DNA from: Acidobacteriota bacterium
Lineage (GTDB): Bacteria; Acidobacteriota; Terriglobia; Terriglobales; Acidobacteriaceae
Length of the DNA: 64,000 nt
NCBI GenBank assembly: GCA_023410055.1
Contig: JAEYQK010000118.1
Location: forward strand, 1-64,000
Direction: 5' to 3'
Shown: one piece after another, positions 9,305 to 17,576 of the stretch
Numbering within the stretch: the stretch's first letter is position 1
Layout: the number at the start of each line of letters is the position of its first letter
Made by a program: the position numbers and the translations under genes
Notes under the pieces: model-generated
What the model was told of the DNA's origin: nothing
Seen by the model: only the letters and a program-made list of their open reading frames with translations
Databases searched by the model: none

Positions 9305-10090
9305 TCAGGCTTTGCCGAGACGGAAACGCCGGGCGGTTGACTGTCCCGCATGAGTTGCCTGAACTGTGATGCTGATGGCGTTGGAGGCTTTCGCTGATGG
9401 AGACACTTTGAGTCTGACTTCCGCCTCTCCCTCACAGTCAGTTACGGTGCGGGCATAGGCGGACGGAACACCAGAGACTTCGAGCCGCGCAACCAACTTG
9501 GCGCCTTCCACTCCGCGTGATCCAAGAGTCAACCGATATTTCAGGACAACAGAGTCCCCTTTAAAAGCAGAGTCAGACGAGAGCCAATCCAGCTTGAGCT
9601 CGGAAGGTGCGGCAGGCGCAGGATGATGTTCCACTTTCCGTACGGGGGCAGGTTCCAGCGTCGGCTCCGGCCAGGCGTCTGCATAAGTGGATACCCCGAG
9701 AATGTCGTCGTTCGTTCGAGTAGCTACCGTCTGGCTTGCGGCCGAAACTGGGACCGCCACGGGAACAGCCTCTGCTGTAGGTTGTGCAACACCTCCGGAT
9801 CTCGCCGAAGAGGATTCCTTCGTAAGAGTACCGAGCAATTCCAGTTTTCCCTCTCGAATGCAGTTCACAGCGAACTTGTGCTGCTGGGTAAGGATTTGAT
9901 GAATGGCAGCTTCGGAGAAACCCGGAGCGACCGCTTCCTGTGCGTACGATGTTTGCTGCTTTTCGATGCAACGTCCACGAACGAATATCGCAGTCTGGAC
10001 AGTCAGATCAGCCTCGTGCGCCTCAGTTTGCACGTGATAGACCGTATCCGCGTAACGAATATCCGTATTGAATCCGAAAACAGGTGACAT
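9305..10090 (-). CDS. Hypothetical protein, possible N-terminal ligand domain and C-terminal Ig-like domain
   Basis: No function is recognised. From the ATG at 10090 the protein is 261 residues and starts MSPVFGFNTDIRYADTVYHVQTE. A structured N-terminal domain (about residues 1-95) is followed by an Ala/Pro/Val-rich linker and a C-terminal beta-rich region (KGDSVVLKYRLTLGSRGVEGAKL... EAEVRLKVSP) that resembles an immunoglobulin-like fold. No signal peptide or membrane helix is visible. The frame extends to 10171, but that extension has no good ribosome site and contains the likely promoter region. Confidence 0.55.
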   Translation of the reverse strand: MSPVFGFNTDIRYADTVYHVQTEAHEADLTVQTAIFVRGRCIEKQQTSYAQEAVAPGFSEAAIHQILTQQHKFAVNCIREGKLELLGTLTKESSSARSGGVAQPTAEAVPVAVPVSAASQTVATRTNDDILGVSTYADAWPEPTLEPAPVRKVEHHPAPAAPSELKLDWLSSDSAFKGDSVVLKYRLTLGSRGVEGAKLVARLEVSGVPSAYARTVTDCEGEAEVRLKVSPSAKASNAISITVQATHAGQSTARRFRLGKA

Positions 10091-10274
10091 ACTCAATTGC
10101 GCGATCGCCAGAACGCGTGATTCTATAGTCCACCGATACTCTGACACTTTTTGACAGTATCTATCTGACAAAAAAAGTCATTAACCCTAAGCGCCATCGT
10201 TCCAAGTATCGGAAAAGCAAAGAATAACACGGTTCCCCGCCCTTCCATGCGCCTGTAGTTATGCTCGCCAATGA

Positions 10275-10368
10275 GTTACTGCAACTCAGCTACCACAAAC
10301 ATTACCTCAGTAACGTGCAGACACTGAGGGCCACACCTGCTGAAGTCCCACATGTGGCCAGCAGTGTC
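10275..10368. repeat. Two adjacent inverted repeats (structured region)
   Basis: GTTACTG (10275-10281) pairs with CAGTAAC (10308-10314). Directly after, GACACTG (10320-10326) pairs with CAGTGTC (10362-10368), and GGCCACA (10329-10335) with TGTGGCC (10353-10359), with a symmetrical AG/AG internal loop. The second hairpin has 14 paired positions. It could be a small structured RNA, a terminator remnant or a regulator site. Confidence 0.5.
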
Positions 10369-10399
10369 GAAGGTCCTAACGACCTTGAATATCAGAAGC

Positions 10400-10429
10400 T
10401 TGACAGGTTACGGCGCAGAAAAATATAGT
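10400..10429 (+). promoter_or_regulatory. Predicted sigma-70 promoter of the nuo operon
   Basis: TTGACA (10400-10405) and TATAGT (10424-10429) are separated by 18 bases and lie 31 bases before the nuoA start. This is the best promoter match in the window. Confidence 0.7.
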
Positions 10430-10460
10430 CGAAGTGTTGCCTTGATGTGGCGGATAATTC

Positions 10461-10952
10461 ATGCCCGAAAACTACTTTGCTCGTTACCTACCGCTGCTGA
10501 TACATCTGCTATTTGCCCTAGGGCTGGCTGGAGCCATTGTGGTTCTTTCGCAGTTCCTCGGAAGGCATAGGTATACAAGGGCAAAGTTCCAACCATATGA
10601 GTGCGGCATGCCTCCGACCGGAGACGCCCGTGAGCGTTTCTCGGTCAAGTTCTATATGGTGGCGATGCTTTTCATCTTGTTCGATGTGGAAGCCGTATTC
10701 CTGTATCCGTGGGCTATTCTGCTGAAAAAATTGAAGATGTTCGGCTTCTGGGAAATGCTGGTCTACATGCTCATCATCCTGGTTGGCCTCTTCTATATCT
10801 GGAAGAAGGGGGTACTGGAATGGGCCGAAAACCGCATGGCAGACGTGAAGTTAGCGGACACGAAGGACTTCATTAAGGCATTCGAGGCGGTGCCGTTGAC
10901 CCAACCTGATGCGGTGGCTGAAGTCGGCGTGGAGGGAATAACGAAGAGATGA
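10461..10952 (+). CDS. nuoA: NADH-quinone oxidoreductase subunit A
   Basis: NuoA is a small membrane subunit at the junction of the peripheral and membrane arms of complex I. The 163-residue protein has three membrane helices and the conserved loop YECGMPPTGDARERFSVKFYMVAMLFILFDVE with its essential Cys and acidic residues. A charged C-terminal extension of about 40 residues is longer than usual. It is the first gene of the operon and overlaps nuoC by four bases (ATGA). Normally nuoB would follow; here it does not. Confidence 0.95.
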   Translation: MPENYFARYLPLLIHLLFALGLAGAIVVLSQFLGRHRYTRAKFQPYECGMPPTGDARERFSVKFYMVAMLFILFDVEAVFLYPWAILLKKLKMFGFWEMLVYMLIILVGLFYIWKKGVLEWAENRMADVKLADTKDFIKAFEAVPLTQPDAVAEVGVEGITKR

Positions 10953-11461
10953 GTCTCGCATCGGCGATCACTGACGTTGAACAACTTAAGGACTGGCCGG
11001 CTGTGGCACGGTTGTTGGCGTGGAATGCGGACGCTGTTGAAAGCGTCAGGTTCGACCGCGACGAACTAACGGTTTGGATCAAGCGGGATCTCATCCGCGA
11101 GGCACTCTCCTTCTTACGTGATGACACCGAGACACAGTTTAACTATCTGTCCGATATCACCGGCGTGGATTGGTATCCGAATGAGCCTCGGTTTGAGGTC
11201 GTCTACCATCTGCTCTCCCTGGCAAACAAGGCGAACCCGCTGAAACAGCGGCTACGGTTGAAGGTGAAATTGGACGGCATTGATCCACGCATCGACTCTG
11301 CAACAACGGTATTTCCCAATGCGAATTTCTACGAACGGGAAGTATTCGATCTGCTCGGAGTGCGTTTCGAGGGACATCCGTATCTGCGGCGAATCATGAT
11401 GCCGGAGGATTGGGAAGGTCATCCACTGCGCAAGGACTATCCGGTGGAGGGTTATCGCTAA
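10949..11461 (+). CDS. nuoC: NADH-quinone oxidoreductase subunit C
   Basis: This is the 30-kDa-type hydrophilic subunit of the complex I Q-module. The 170-residue protein shows the family signature FYEREVFDLLGVRFEGHPYLRRI and ends in HPLRKDYPVEGYR. It is encoded separately from nuoD (not fused as in E. coli) and overlaps it by one base (TAATG). Confidence 0.95.
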   Translation: MSLASAITDVEQLKDWPAVARLLAWNADAVESVRFDRDELTVWIKRDLIREALSFLRDDTETQFNYLSDITGVDWYPNEPRFEVVYHLLSLANKANPLKQRLRLKVKLDGIDPRIDSATTVFPNANFYEREVFDLLGVRFEGHPYLRRIMMPEDWEGHPLRKDYPVEGYR

Positions 11462-12672
11462 TGGGGCATCTTGTACAGCCACCGGTTCTCGAGCCAACCG
11501 CCCAAGATCGTACGATGATCCTCAACATGGGCCCGCAGCACCCGTCTACGCACGGAGTTTTGCGGCTGTTGCTGGAGATTGATGGCGAGAACATTGTGCG
11601 AATGATGCCGGACATAGGCTATTTGCACACCGGCATTGAGAAGACCTACGAGGCGAAGTTTTACCAGCAATGCGTTCCGCTGGCGGACCGCATGGACTAT
11701 CTTGCTCCGTTCTCGAACGAGTTGGGCTTTGTGCTCGCGGTTGAGAGGCTGCTGGGAATTGAAGTTCCTAAGCGCGCGGTTTGGATGCGCGTACTGCTTA
11801 CCGAGTTGACGCGACTGAATTCGCACCTAGTTTGGCTCGGGACGCACGCGATGGACATCGGCGCTCTGACGGTATTTCTGTATTGTTTCCGGGAGCGAGA
11901 GGACCTGCTTCGGCTTTTCGAAGCTGTCGGCGGCCAGCGCATGTTCACGTCTTACTTCCGTGTGGGCGGCATCGCCATGGATCCGCCGTTCGGATGGCTG
12001 GATCGCGTGAAGAAGTTCGTGGACGCGTTTGACTCCAAAGTAGACGAGTACGAGAACCTGCTTACGGGCAATCCGATTTGGCAGCGTCGAATCAAAGGCG
12101 TAGGAGTGATCGGGAAAGAGGACGCTATCGCGCTTGGAGCAAGCGGCCCGACGCTGCGCGCCAGCGGAGTTGATATCGATTTCAGACGTGATGCCCCCTA
12201 CTCCGGCTACGAGAATTTCCAGTTCAATGTGCCGGTGGGAACTGATGGCGACGTCTGGACGCGGTACGTTCTGCGCGTTCAAGAACTCCGCGAGGCGAAC
12301 AAGATATGCAAGCAGGCGCTTGAGGGAATGCCTGAGTCGGGTCCGATCAAGGCTGATGCGCCTAAGGTCGTGCTGCCTGAGCGCGAGAAGATAAAGACGC
12401 AGATGGAATCGTTGATCTACCACTTCAAGATCATCACCGAAGGTTTCACGGTTCCCGCAGGCGAGGTTTATCAGGCAGTTGAATCGCCGCGAGGCGAGTT
12501 GGGATTCTACGTCGTGAGCGATGGAACTCCCAAGCCTTATCGAGTTCACGTGCGCGCGCCATCATTCGCGAATCTGCAAACACTACCGAAGATGTGCGAG
12601 GGGCTACTGATCGCGGACGTTGTTGCAGCGATCGGAAGCATTGATATCGTTTTGGGTGACGTGGACAGGTAA
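11461..12672 (+). CDS. nuoD: NADH-quinone oxidoreductase subunit D
   Basis: This is the 49-kDa subunit, which with NuoB forms the quinone-binding cavity of complex I. The 403-residue protein contains the hallmark MGPQHPSTHGVLRLLLEIDGE, HTGIEKTYEAKFYQQ, and C-terminal ESPRGELGFYVVSDG and IGSIDIVLGDVDR motifs. The start ATG 11461 overlaps the nuoC stop. The usual close partner NuoB is not encoded in this operon. Confidence 0.96.
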   Translation: MGHLVQPPVLEPTAQDRTMILNMGPQHPSTHGVLRLLLEIDGENIVRMMPDIGYLHTGIEKTYEAKFYQQCVPLADRMDYLAPFSNELGFVLAVERLLGIEVPKRAVWMRVLLTELTRLNSHLVWLGTHAMDIGALTVFLYCFREREDLLRLFEAVGGQRMFTSYFRVGGIAMDPPFGWLDRVKKFVDAFDSKVDEYENLLTGNPIWQRRIKGVGVIGKEDAIALGASGPTLRASGVDIDFRRDAPYSGYENFQFNVPVGTDGDVWTRYVLRVQELREANKICKQALEGMPESGPIKADAPKVVLPEREKIKTQMESLIYHFKIITEGFTVPAGEVYQAVESPRGELGFYVVSDGTPKPYRVHVRAPSFANLQTLPKMCEGLLIADVVAAIGSIDIVLGDVDR

Positions 12673-12679
12673 GAAAGGC

Positions 12680-13183
12680 ATGGCTATCGCTGGGGAAAGA
12701 GTTGCTCCAGAGACTGGACGCGAGTTCTTGCGGCATACGCTGGCAACGCTGGTGTATCGCGGCGGCAAGAGTTTGCGCGACGTACCTGAAGGGTTTGCCG
12801 ATTTCCGGACCAGCGACACGACGCGCACGCCACGTCAGATTCTCGCCCATATTGGCGACCTGCTCGACTGGGCTCTGTCAATGGCCAGAGACAAGCAGGA
12901 GTGGCGCGATTCGGGGCCGCGTGATTGGGACGACGAGGTAAGTAGGTTCTATGCGGGAGCCAAGGCACTGGACGAATACTTGGACTCGGGCGAACCGCTC
13001 GGAATTACGCCGGAAGAGTTGTTTCAGGGGCCAATCGCTGATGCGCTGACTCATTTCGGTCAGATCGCGATGCTGAGACGAATGGCAGGAGCGCCCGTAA
13101 GGGGCGAGAACTACTACAAGGCTGAGATTGTGAAGGGGCGAGTCGGTCCCGAGCAGGCAACACCAAGACGCGAGTTCGATTAG
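12680..13183 (+). CDS. DinB-like (DfsB superfamily) four-helix protein inside the nuo operon
   Basis: This 167-residue protein resembles the DinB/YfiT superfamily of metal-binding four-helix-bundle proteins, some of which are thiol-S-transferases. Candidate ligands are His in TPRQILAHIGDLLDWAL and His in ADALTHFGQIAMLRRMAG, a form of the family's HxGQ motif. The ATG at 12680 has an AAGAAAGG ribosome site, and the gene sits 7 bp after nuoD and 7 bp before nuoE, so it is part of the operon. It is not a known complex I subunit; a role in maintenance or thiol chemistry is only a guess. Confidence 0.7.
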   Translation: MAIAGERVAPETGREFLRHTLATLVYRGGKSLRDVPEGFADFRTSDTTRTPRQILAHIGDLLDWALSMARDKQEWRDSGPRDWDDEVSRFYAGAKALDEYLDSGEPLGITPEELFQGPIADALTHFGQIAMLRRMAGAPVRGENYYKAEIVKGRVGPEQATPRREFD

Positions 13184-13190
13184 AGACGAG

Positions 13191-13673
13191 ATGCAATTTT
13201 CCGAACAGTTTGAACAGCGGTTCGCCGAATGGCTGACGCACTACCCTATCAAGAGGTCAGTGCTGGTGCCGACATTGCTTTATGTCCAGGACGAGGTCGG
13301 CTACTTGAGCGACGAGGTGATCGCCGAGATCGCCAAGCGTGTCGACTTGAGCGTTCTGGAAGTCGAGAACGTCATCAGCTACTACTCCATGCTCACGCGC
13401 AAGCCGAAAGGCAAGTACAACGTTCAGGTCTGCACAAACATTTGCTGCATGTTGCGCGGAGCCGAAGACGTGTTCGAAGCAGCGAAGGAGAAGCTCGGCA
13501 TCGGCCACAAGCAAGTCACGGCGGACGGTACATTCTCGCTCGAAGAAGTTGAGTGCATCGGCGCTTGCAGTTGGGGTCCGGCAATGCAGGTGAACTACGC
13601 CTTCCACGAGAATCTGACGCCGGAGAGCGTTGGGCAAGTCATTGACGAGTACGCGGAGAAGGCGAAGCAATAA
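13191..13673 (+). CDS. nuoE: NADH-quinone oxidoreductase subunit E
   Basis: This is the 24-kDa thioredoxin-fold subunit of the NADH-oxidising module; it carries the [2Fe-2S] cluster N1a. The 160-residue protein has the four ligands in VCTNICCM (C-x4-C) and CIGACSWGP (C-x3-C). The start ATG 13191 has a GAGACGAG purine box. A hairpin repeat separates it from nuoF. Confidence 0.95.
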   Translation: MQFSEQFEQRFAEWLTHYPIKRSVLVPTLLYVQDEVGYLSDEVIAEIAKRVDLSVLEVENVISYYSMLTRKPKGKYNVQVCTNICCMLRGAEDVFEAAKEKLGIGHKQVTADGTFSLEEVECIGACSWGPAMQVNYAFHENLTPESVGQVIDEYAEKAKQ

Positions 13674-13716
13674 GGATGCGGTCCTCTCGCGCAGCGGCGC
13701 GAATCGGATCGCCTAG

Positions 13717-13748
13717 ATCCTTCGGCGGCAAGAATGCCGCCTCAGGAT
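13717..13748. repeat. REP-like imperfect palindrome between nuoE and nuoF
   Basis: ATCCTTCGGCGGCA (13717-13730) and TGCCGCCTCAGGAT (13735-13748) pair at 12 of 14 positions around AGAA. The flanks ATCCTTCG...CTCAGGATGACA resemble an intergenic palindrome I recall from other bacterial genomes. It overlaps the upstream in-frame ATG of nuoF. Confidence 0.5.
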
Positions 13749-13760
13749 GACAAACTCAAT

Positions 13761-15071
13761 ATGGCTGATTTGGTTTCACATCCCGATGAGGTAAAGGTCG
13801 TATCGCGTCGCTTCGGCATGGGCGCGCAGGATATCGACAAGTACCTGGAGTTGGACGGCTACAAGGCCGCGCAACGGGCGCTGGAGATGGGCGCCGACGG
13901 CATCATCAACGAGGTGAAGACGTCCAACCTGCGTGGGCGCGGCGGTGCGGGGTTCCCGACCGGCATGAAGTGGTCGTTCGTCCCGAAGGAAAGCGCCAAG
14001 CCGAAATACGTGCTCTGCAACGGTGACGAATCCGAACCTGGCACGTGCAAGGACCGCCTGATTTTCGAGCATGACCCGCACTCGGTGATCGAGGGCGTGA
14101 TGATCGCGGCCATGTCGATCGGCTCGCATAACGGGTACATCTACCTGCGCGGCGAATATCGCTATCTGATCGAGATCATGGAGCGCGCCGTTAAACAGGC
14201 ATACGCAAAAGGGTTCCTCGGCAAGGGGATTTTCGGCTCGAATTACGACCTGGATATCGCTGTTCATAGTGGAGCGGGCGCTTACGAAGTTGGCGAAGAA
14301 TCGGCCCTCATGGAGTCGCTCGAAGGCAAGCGCGGCGTGCCTCGAATTAGGCCGCCCTTCCCTGCCGTTGTCGGACTGTACGGCGGACCGACGATCATCA
14401 ATAATGCCGAGACGCTCGCAAGTGTTCCGCACGTGCTCATGATGGGCGGTGAGAAGTACGCCGCGATCGGTACGCCAAAGAACGGTGGCACCCGACTTTT
14501 TTGCCTCTCTGGACACCTGAACAAGCCCGGCGTTTACGAACTGCCGCTCGGATTTCCACTGCGCAAGATTATTGAGGACGTTGGTGGCGGAGTCTGGAAA
14601 GGCCGCAAGTTAAAAGCGGTCGTCCCGGGTGGATCGTCGGTTCCGATTCTCAAGGCAGACGAAATCGACGTTGCCATGGATTTCGATTCGCTGATGAAAA
14701 TCGGCACGTTCCTAGGCTCCGGCGGAGTGATTGTGCTGGACGACCATACGTGCATCGTGAAATTCCTGCAGCGCACCATCGACTTCTATCAGCACGAGAG
14801 TTGCGGCTGGTGTATTCCCTGCCGCGAAGGTACCGACTGGCTGAAGAAGACGTTGCACAGGTTCCACGGCGGAGCAGGCGAGGCCAAGGACATCGATAAC
14901 CTTAAGTACCTGGCCGACAACATGCTCGGTCGAACCTTCTGTCCCTTGGGCGACGCGGCGGCAATGCCCGTCCAGGGAATGGTGAAGAAGTTCAGAGATG
15001 AATTTGAGGCCCATTTGAACGGCGCGTGCCCCTACGAACACAGGGAAGCGGTCGTTCCTGTATTGGCGTAA
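13761..15071 (+). CDS. nuoF: NADH-quinone oxidoreductase subunit F
   Basis: This 51-kDa subunit binds NADH, FMN and the [4Fe-4S] cluster N3. It has the FMN-loop GRGGAGFPTGMKW, the NADH-site segment YLRGEY, and the cluster motif ESCGWCIPCREG with the fourth cysteine in RTFCPLGD. From ATG 13761 the product is 436 residues. An upstream ATG at 13734 is in frame but lies within the intergenic palindrome, so it is disfavoured. It is followed by an octamer-repeat spacer before nuoG. Confidence 0.95.
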   Translation: MADLVSHPDEVKVVSRRFGMGAQDIDKYLELDGYKAAQRALEMGADGIINEVKTSNLRGRGGAGFPTGMKWSFVPKESAKPKYVLCNGDESEPGTCKDRLIFEHDPHSVIEGVMIAAMSIGSHNGYIYLRGEYRYLIEIMERAVKQAYAKGFLGKGIFGSNYDLDIAVHSGAGAYEVGEESALMESLEGKRGVPRIRPPFPAVVGLYGGPTIINNAETLASVPHVLMMGGEKYAAIGTPKNGGTRLFCLSGHLNKPGVYELPLGFPLRKIIEDVGGGVWKGRKLKAVVPGGSSVPILKADEIDVAMDFDSLMKIGTFLGSGGVIVLDDHTCIVKFLQRTIDFYQHESCGWCIPCREGTDWLKKTLHRFHGGAGEAKDIDNLKYLADNMLGRTFCPLGDAAAMPVQGMVKKFRDEFEAHLNGACPYEHREAVVPVLA

Positions 15072-15081
15072 AACAGATTCC

Positions 15082-15153
15082 GATTTGATGAGTGGTGAAC
15101 TGGGGATCAGAGGTCGCTATAGATCACCCGATCAGCCGATCACCAAATCCCAG
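15082..15153. repeat. Degenerate octamer repeats in the nuoF-nuoG spacer
   Basis: The right part reads GATCACCC GATCAGCC GATCACCA AATCCCAG (15122-15153). The left part (GATTTGAT GAGTGGTG AACTGGGG, 15082-15105) is roughly its inverse. Similar 8-nt tandem tracts occur at 48817 and 63568. Confidence 0.6.
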
Positions 15154-15160
15154 ATAACTA

Positions 15161-17515
15161 ATGGCTGACGTAAACATCACGGTTGACGGCAAGAAGATCA
15201 CGGTACCCGCGGGTACGCTGCTGATCGAGGCCTGCAAGCAGCACGGGATCGAGATTCCCGCGTTCTGTTACTACCCCGGTCTGTCGCTGCAAGGTGCGTG
15301 CCGCATGTGCCTGGTGCGCATCGAAAAGATGCCGAAACTGCAGACGGCGTGTACGACTGTCGTTACCGAGGGCATGATGGTGACGACCGAGAGCGACGAG
15401 GTCAAGCAGGCGCGCAAGGCGATGCTGGAACTGTTGCTGGCAAACCATCCGCTAGACTGCCCCGTTTGCGACGCTGGTGGCCAGTGCGAATTGCAGGACA
15501 TGACGTATAAGTACGGTGCCGGCGAGTCGAAGTTCGTCGATATCAAGAACCACCGCGAGGAGCAGCAGTGGTCGCCGGTCGTATACTTCGATCGTCCGCG
15601 ATGCATTCTGTGTTATCGCTGCGTTCGCGTCTGCGGCGAAGGCATGGACGTCTGGGCGCTTGGCATTCAGCAACGCGGGGTTCGTTCCGTCATTGCGCCG
15701 AATAAAGAAGATCATCTTGAGTGCGAAGAGTGCGGCATGTGTATCGACATATGCCCGGTCGGAGCGCTGACCAGCGGAGCCTATCGCTACAAGACCCGCC
15801 CTTGGGAAATGAAGCACGTTGGGACTACGTGCATGCACTGCGGCGATGGCTGCAAAACGACATTGGGTGTGCGGCGTGCTTCCAACGGCATGGAAATTGT
15901 GCGCGGCGACAATCGCGACAAGAGCGGCATCAACGGCGATTTCCTCTGCATCAAGGGACGCTACGCTTTCGATGTCGTGAACAGCGAGGAACGTCTTCGA
16001 GAGCCTCTCATCCGTAAGAACGGCAAGCTGATTCCGGCTTCGTGGGACGAAGCTCTGGCGCTGGTCGCGAGCAAGTTCAAAGAGGCAGGCAGTGCGGTGG
16101 GCGTGATCGGCTCGAACCGTATCACGAACGAAGAGGCCTATCTGCTACAGAAATTTGCCCGAGTGGTCGTCGGTACGAATAATATCGACCACCATCGCAC
16201 GGCTGACTTCCCTGCTTTCTCCAAAGCGCTTTCGGGTAACAAGGACGCGACTGCGTCCATGCGCGATCTATTCTTCGCGCCGGCAATCCTGCTGATCGGC
16301 AACAATCCGACCGACCAGCACCCGTTGCTCGCATGGCAGATCCGCACGGACGTTCGACAACGTCGGGCACGTCTGTATGTGGTCAACTCGACCCCGATCA
16401 AGCTTCGCCGACAGGCACAAACGTTCCTGCAGATTCCGGCAGGAGCCGAACCGAAAGCCGCAGCGTTCCTGGCGGGAGATGACAGCGTACTCGATGCGTT
16501 GCTCATGGAAGGCGTGCAGCGCGAGGGGTGGGTTGCGCTTCGTGACAAGCTCAAAAGCGAAAAGGGCCTGGTTATTGTATTCGGTTCCGAAATCAAGGGC
16601 TCGGACGTGGCAGCGCTAGCCAAGTTCGGCGAGAATGTCGAGGGTGCTAAGTTCGTTTGCCTAGGCGACTACGCCAATTCTCGTGGCGCGGCCGACATGG
16701 GCCTGTACCCGAATCTGTTGCCGGGATACGTCCCGGTCGGCAGTGACGGCAAACACGCGGGCGAGTGGCTGGCGGAAGCTCCTAAGGAGCCCGGCCTCGC
16801 ACTTCCCGACATGATCAAGGCCGCTCAGCAGGGCAGCCTGAAAGCTCTGTACGTCGTCGGCTCGAATCCCGTCCCCCGGTACAATGTCGATCCGTTCACT
16901 TTCCGCAAGGCTTTCACCGTCGTGCAGGATATGTTCATGACCGAGACTGCCATAGCCGCCGACGTTGTTCTGCCCGTCTCATCGCCATACGAGAAGACCG
17001 GCACGTACACGAATACGTGTGGCGATGTTCAGATGAACAAGAAAGCCGGCGATATGGAAGGCGTGAGATCGGATTTCGAGATCATCGTTCGAATCGCGGA
17101 ACGGATGGGATACGACATCAAGAAGCTCGTGCCTTTCGGTCGTGGCGTTCGCGCCGACATGGGACAGTCGCGCGGCGCGCAAACCGGCGAGGCTGATCGC
17201 CACGCGATCTATTTGGTCGAACACGGCCTTGAGCCGAAGATGAGCCCGTTCGATCCGATGGCGCTGCTTGACGAGATTCAACGTTTGGTGCCTGGATACG
17301 GCGAGATTTCACGCCGCAACATCCTGACGGGCAGCGATGAACATTCGACTGCCATCGAGAGCGGTGTTGGTGTGGTAGAGAATCGACCCGAATTGATCGT
17401 TCCCTCGAACGACACGCTGTTCACTTCGGGCACGCTCGGCCGATTCTCAAACACCTTGAATTCGGTTATTGAAAACGAGCGAACCGCTCCGGCAGATAAG
17501 GTCACTCCGGTCTAG
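15161..17515 (+). CDS. nuoG: NADH-quinone oxidoreductase subunit G
   Basis: This is the large iron-sulfur subunit of the NADH module (784 residues). The [2Fe-2S] ligands are in CYYPGLSLQGACRMC and TACTT. A HxxxC-type motif is in HPLDCPVCDAGGQC. Two ferredoxin-like cysteine sets are in RCILCYRCVRVC and CEECGMCIDICPVG. The CMHCGDGC...LCIKGRYAF set matches the extra N7 cluster ligands found in some bacterial NuoG proteins. The rest is a molybdopterin-oxidoreductase-like domain. Confidence 0.95.
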   Translation: MADVNITVDGKKITVPAGTLLIEACKQHGIEIPAFCYYPGLSLQGACRMCLVRIEKMPKLQTACTTVVTEGMMVTTESDEVKQARKAMLELLLANHPLDCPVCDAGGQCELQDMTYKYGAGESKFVDIKNHREEQQWSPVVYFDRPRCILCYRCVRVCGEGMDVWALGIQQRGVRSVIAPNKEDHLECEECGMCIDICPVGALTSGAYRYKTRPWEMKHVGTTCMHCGDGCKTTLGVRRASNGMEIVRGDNRDKSGINGDFLCIKGRYAFDVVNSEERLREPLIRKNGKLIPASWDEALALVASKFKEAGSAVGVIGSNRITNEEAYLLQKFARVVVGTNNIDHHRTADFPAFSKALSGNKDATASMRDLFFAPAILLIGNNPTDQHPLLAWQIRTDVRQRRARLYVVNSTPIKLRRQAQTFLQIPAGAEPKAAAFLAGDDSVLDALLMEGVQREGWVALRDKLKSEKGLVIVFGSEIKGSDVAALAKFGENVEGAKFVCLGDYANSRGAADMGLYPNLLPGYVPVGSDGKHAGEWLAEAPKEPGLALPDMIKAAQQGSLKALYVVGSNPVPRYNVDPFTFRKAFTVVQDMFMTETAIAADVVLPVSSPYEKTGTYTNTCGDVQMNKKAGDMEGVRSDFEIIVRIAERMGYDIKKLVPFGRGVRADMGQSRGAQTGEADRHAIYLVEHGLEPKMSPFDPMALLDEIQRLVPGYGEISRRNILTGSDEHSTAIESGVGVVENRPELIVPSNDTLFTSGTLGRFSNTLNSVIENERTAPADKVTPV

Positions 17516-17576
17516 GTTTTTCTGGTTTATTCGATTGTGCTGCTGTGTGTGCAGCCAGAGTAGGAACAGAGGCTTC

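Larger units (their letters stand above)
10091..10460. other. 370-bp divergent intergenic region upstream of the nuo operon
   Basis: It holds the nuo promoter (10400-10429) and two inverted repeats (10275-10314 and 10320-10368). No ORF with a convincing start or homology and no tRNA-like fold was seen. Confidence 0.5.

Noticed and set aside
10953..11460. Possible hidden nuoB overlapping nuoC
   Set aside because: No frame in this stretch encodes NuoB cysteine motifs; nuoA and nuoC overlap directly.
17469..17576. N-terminal extension of nuoH
   Set aside because: It lies inside nuoG, is Arg/Cys-rich and unlike NuoH; GTG 17577 fits the first helix.
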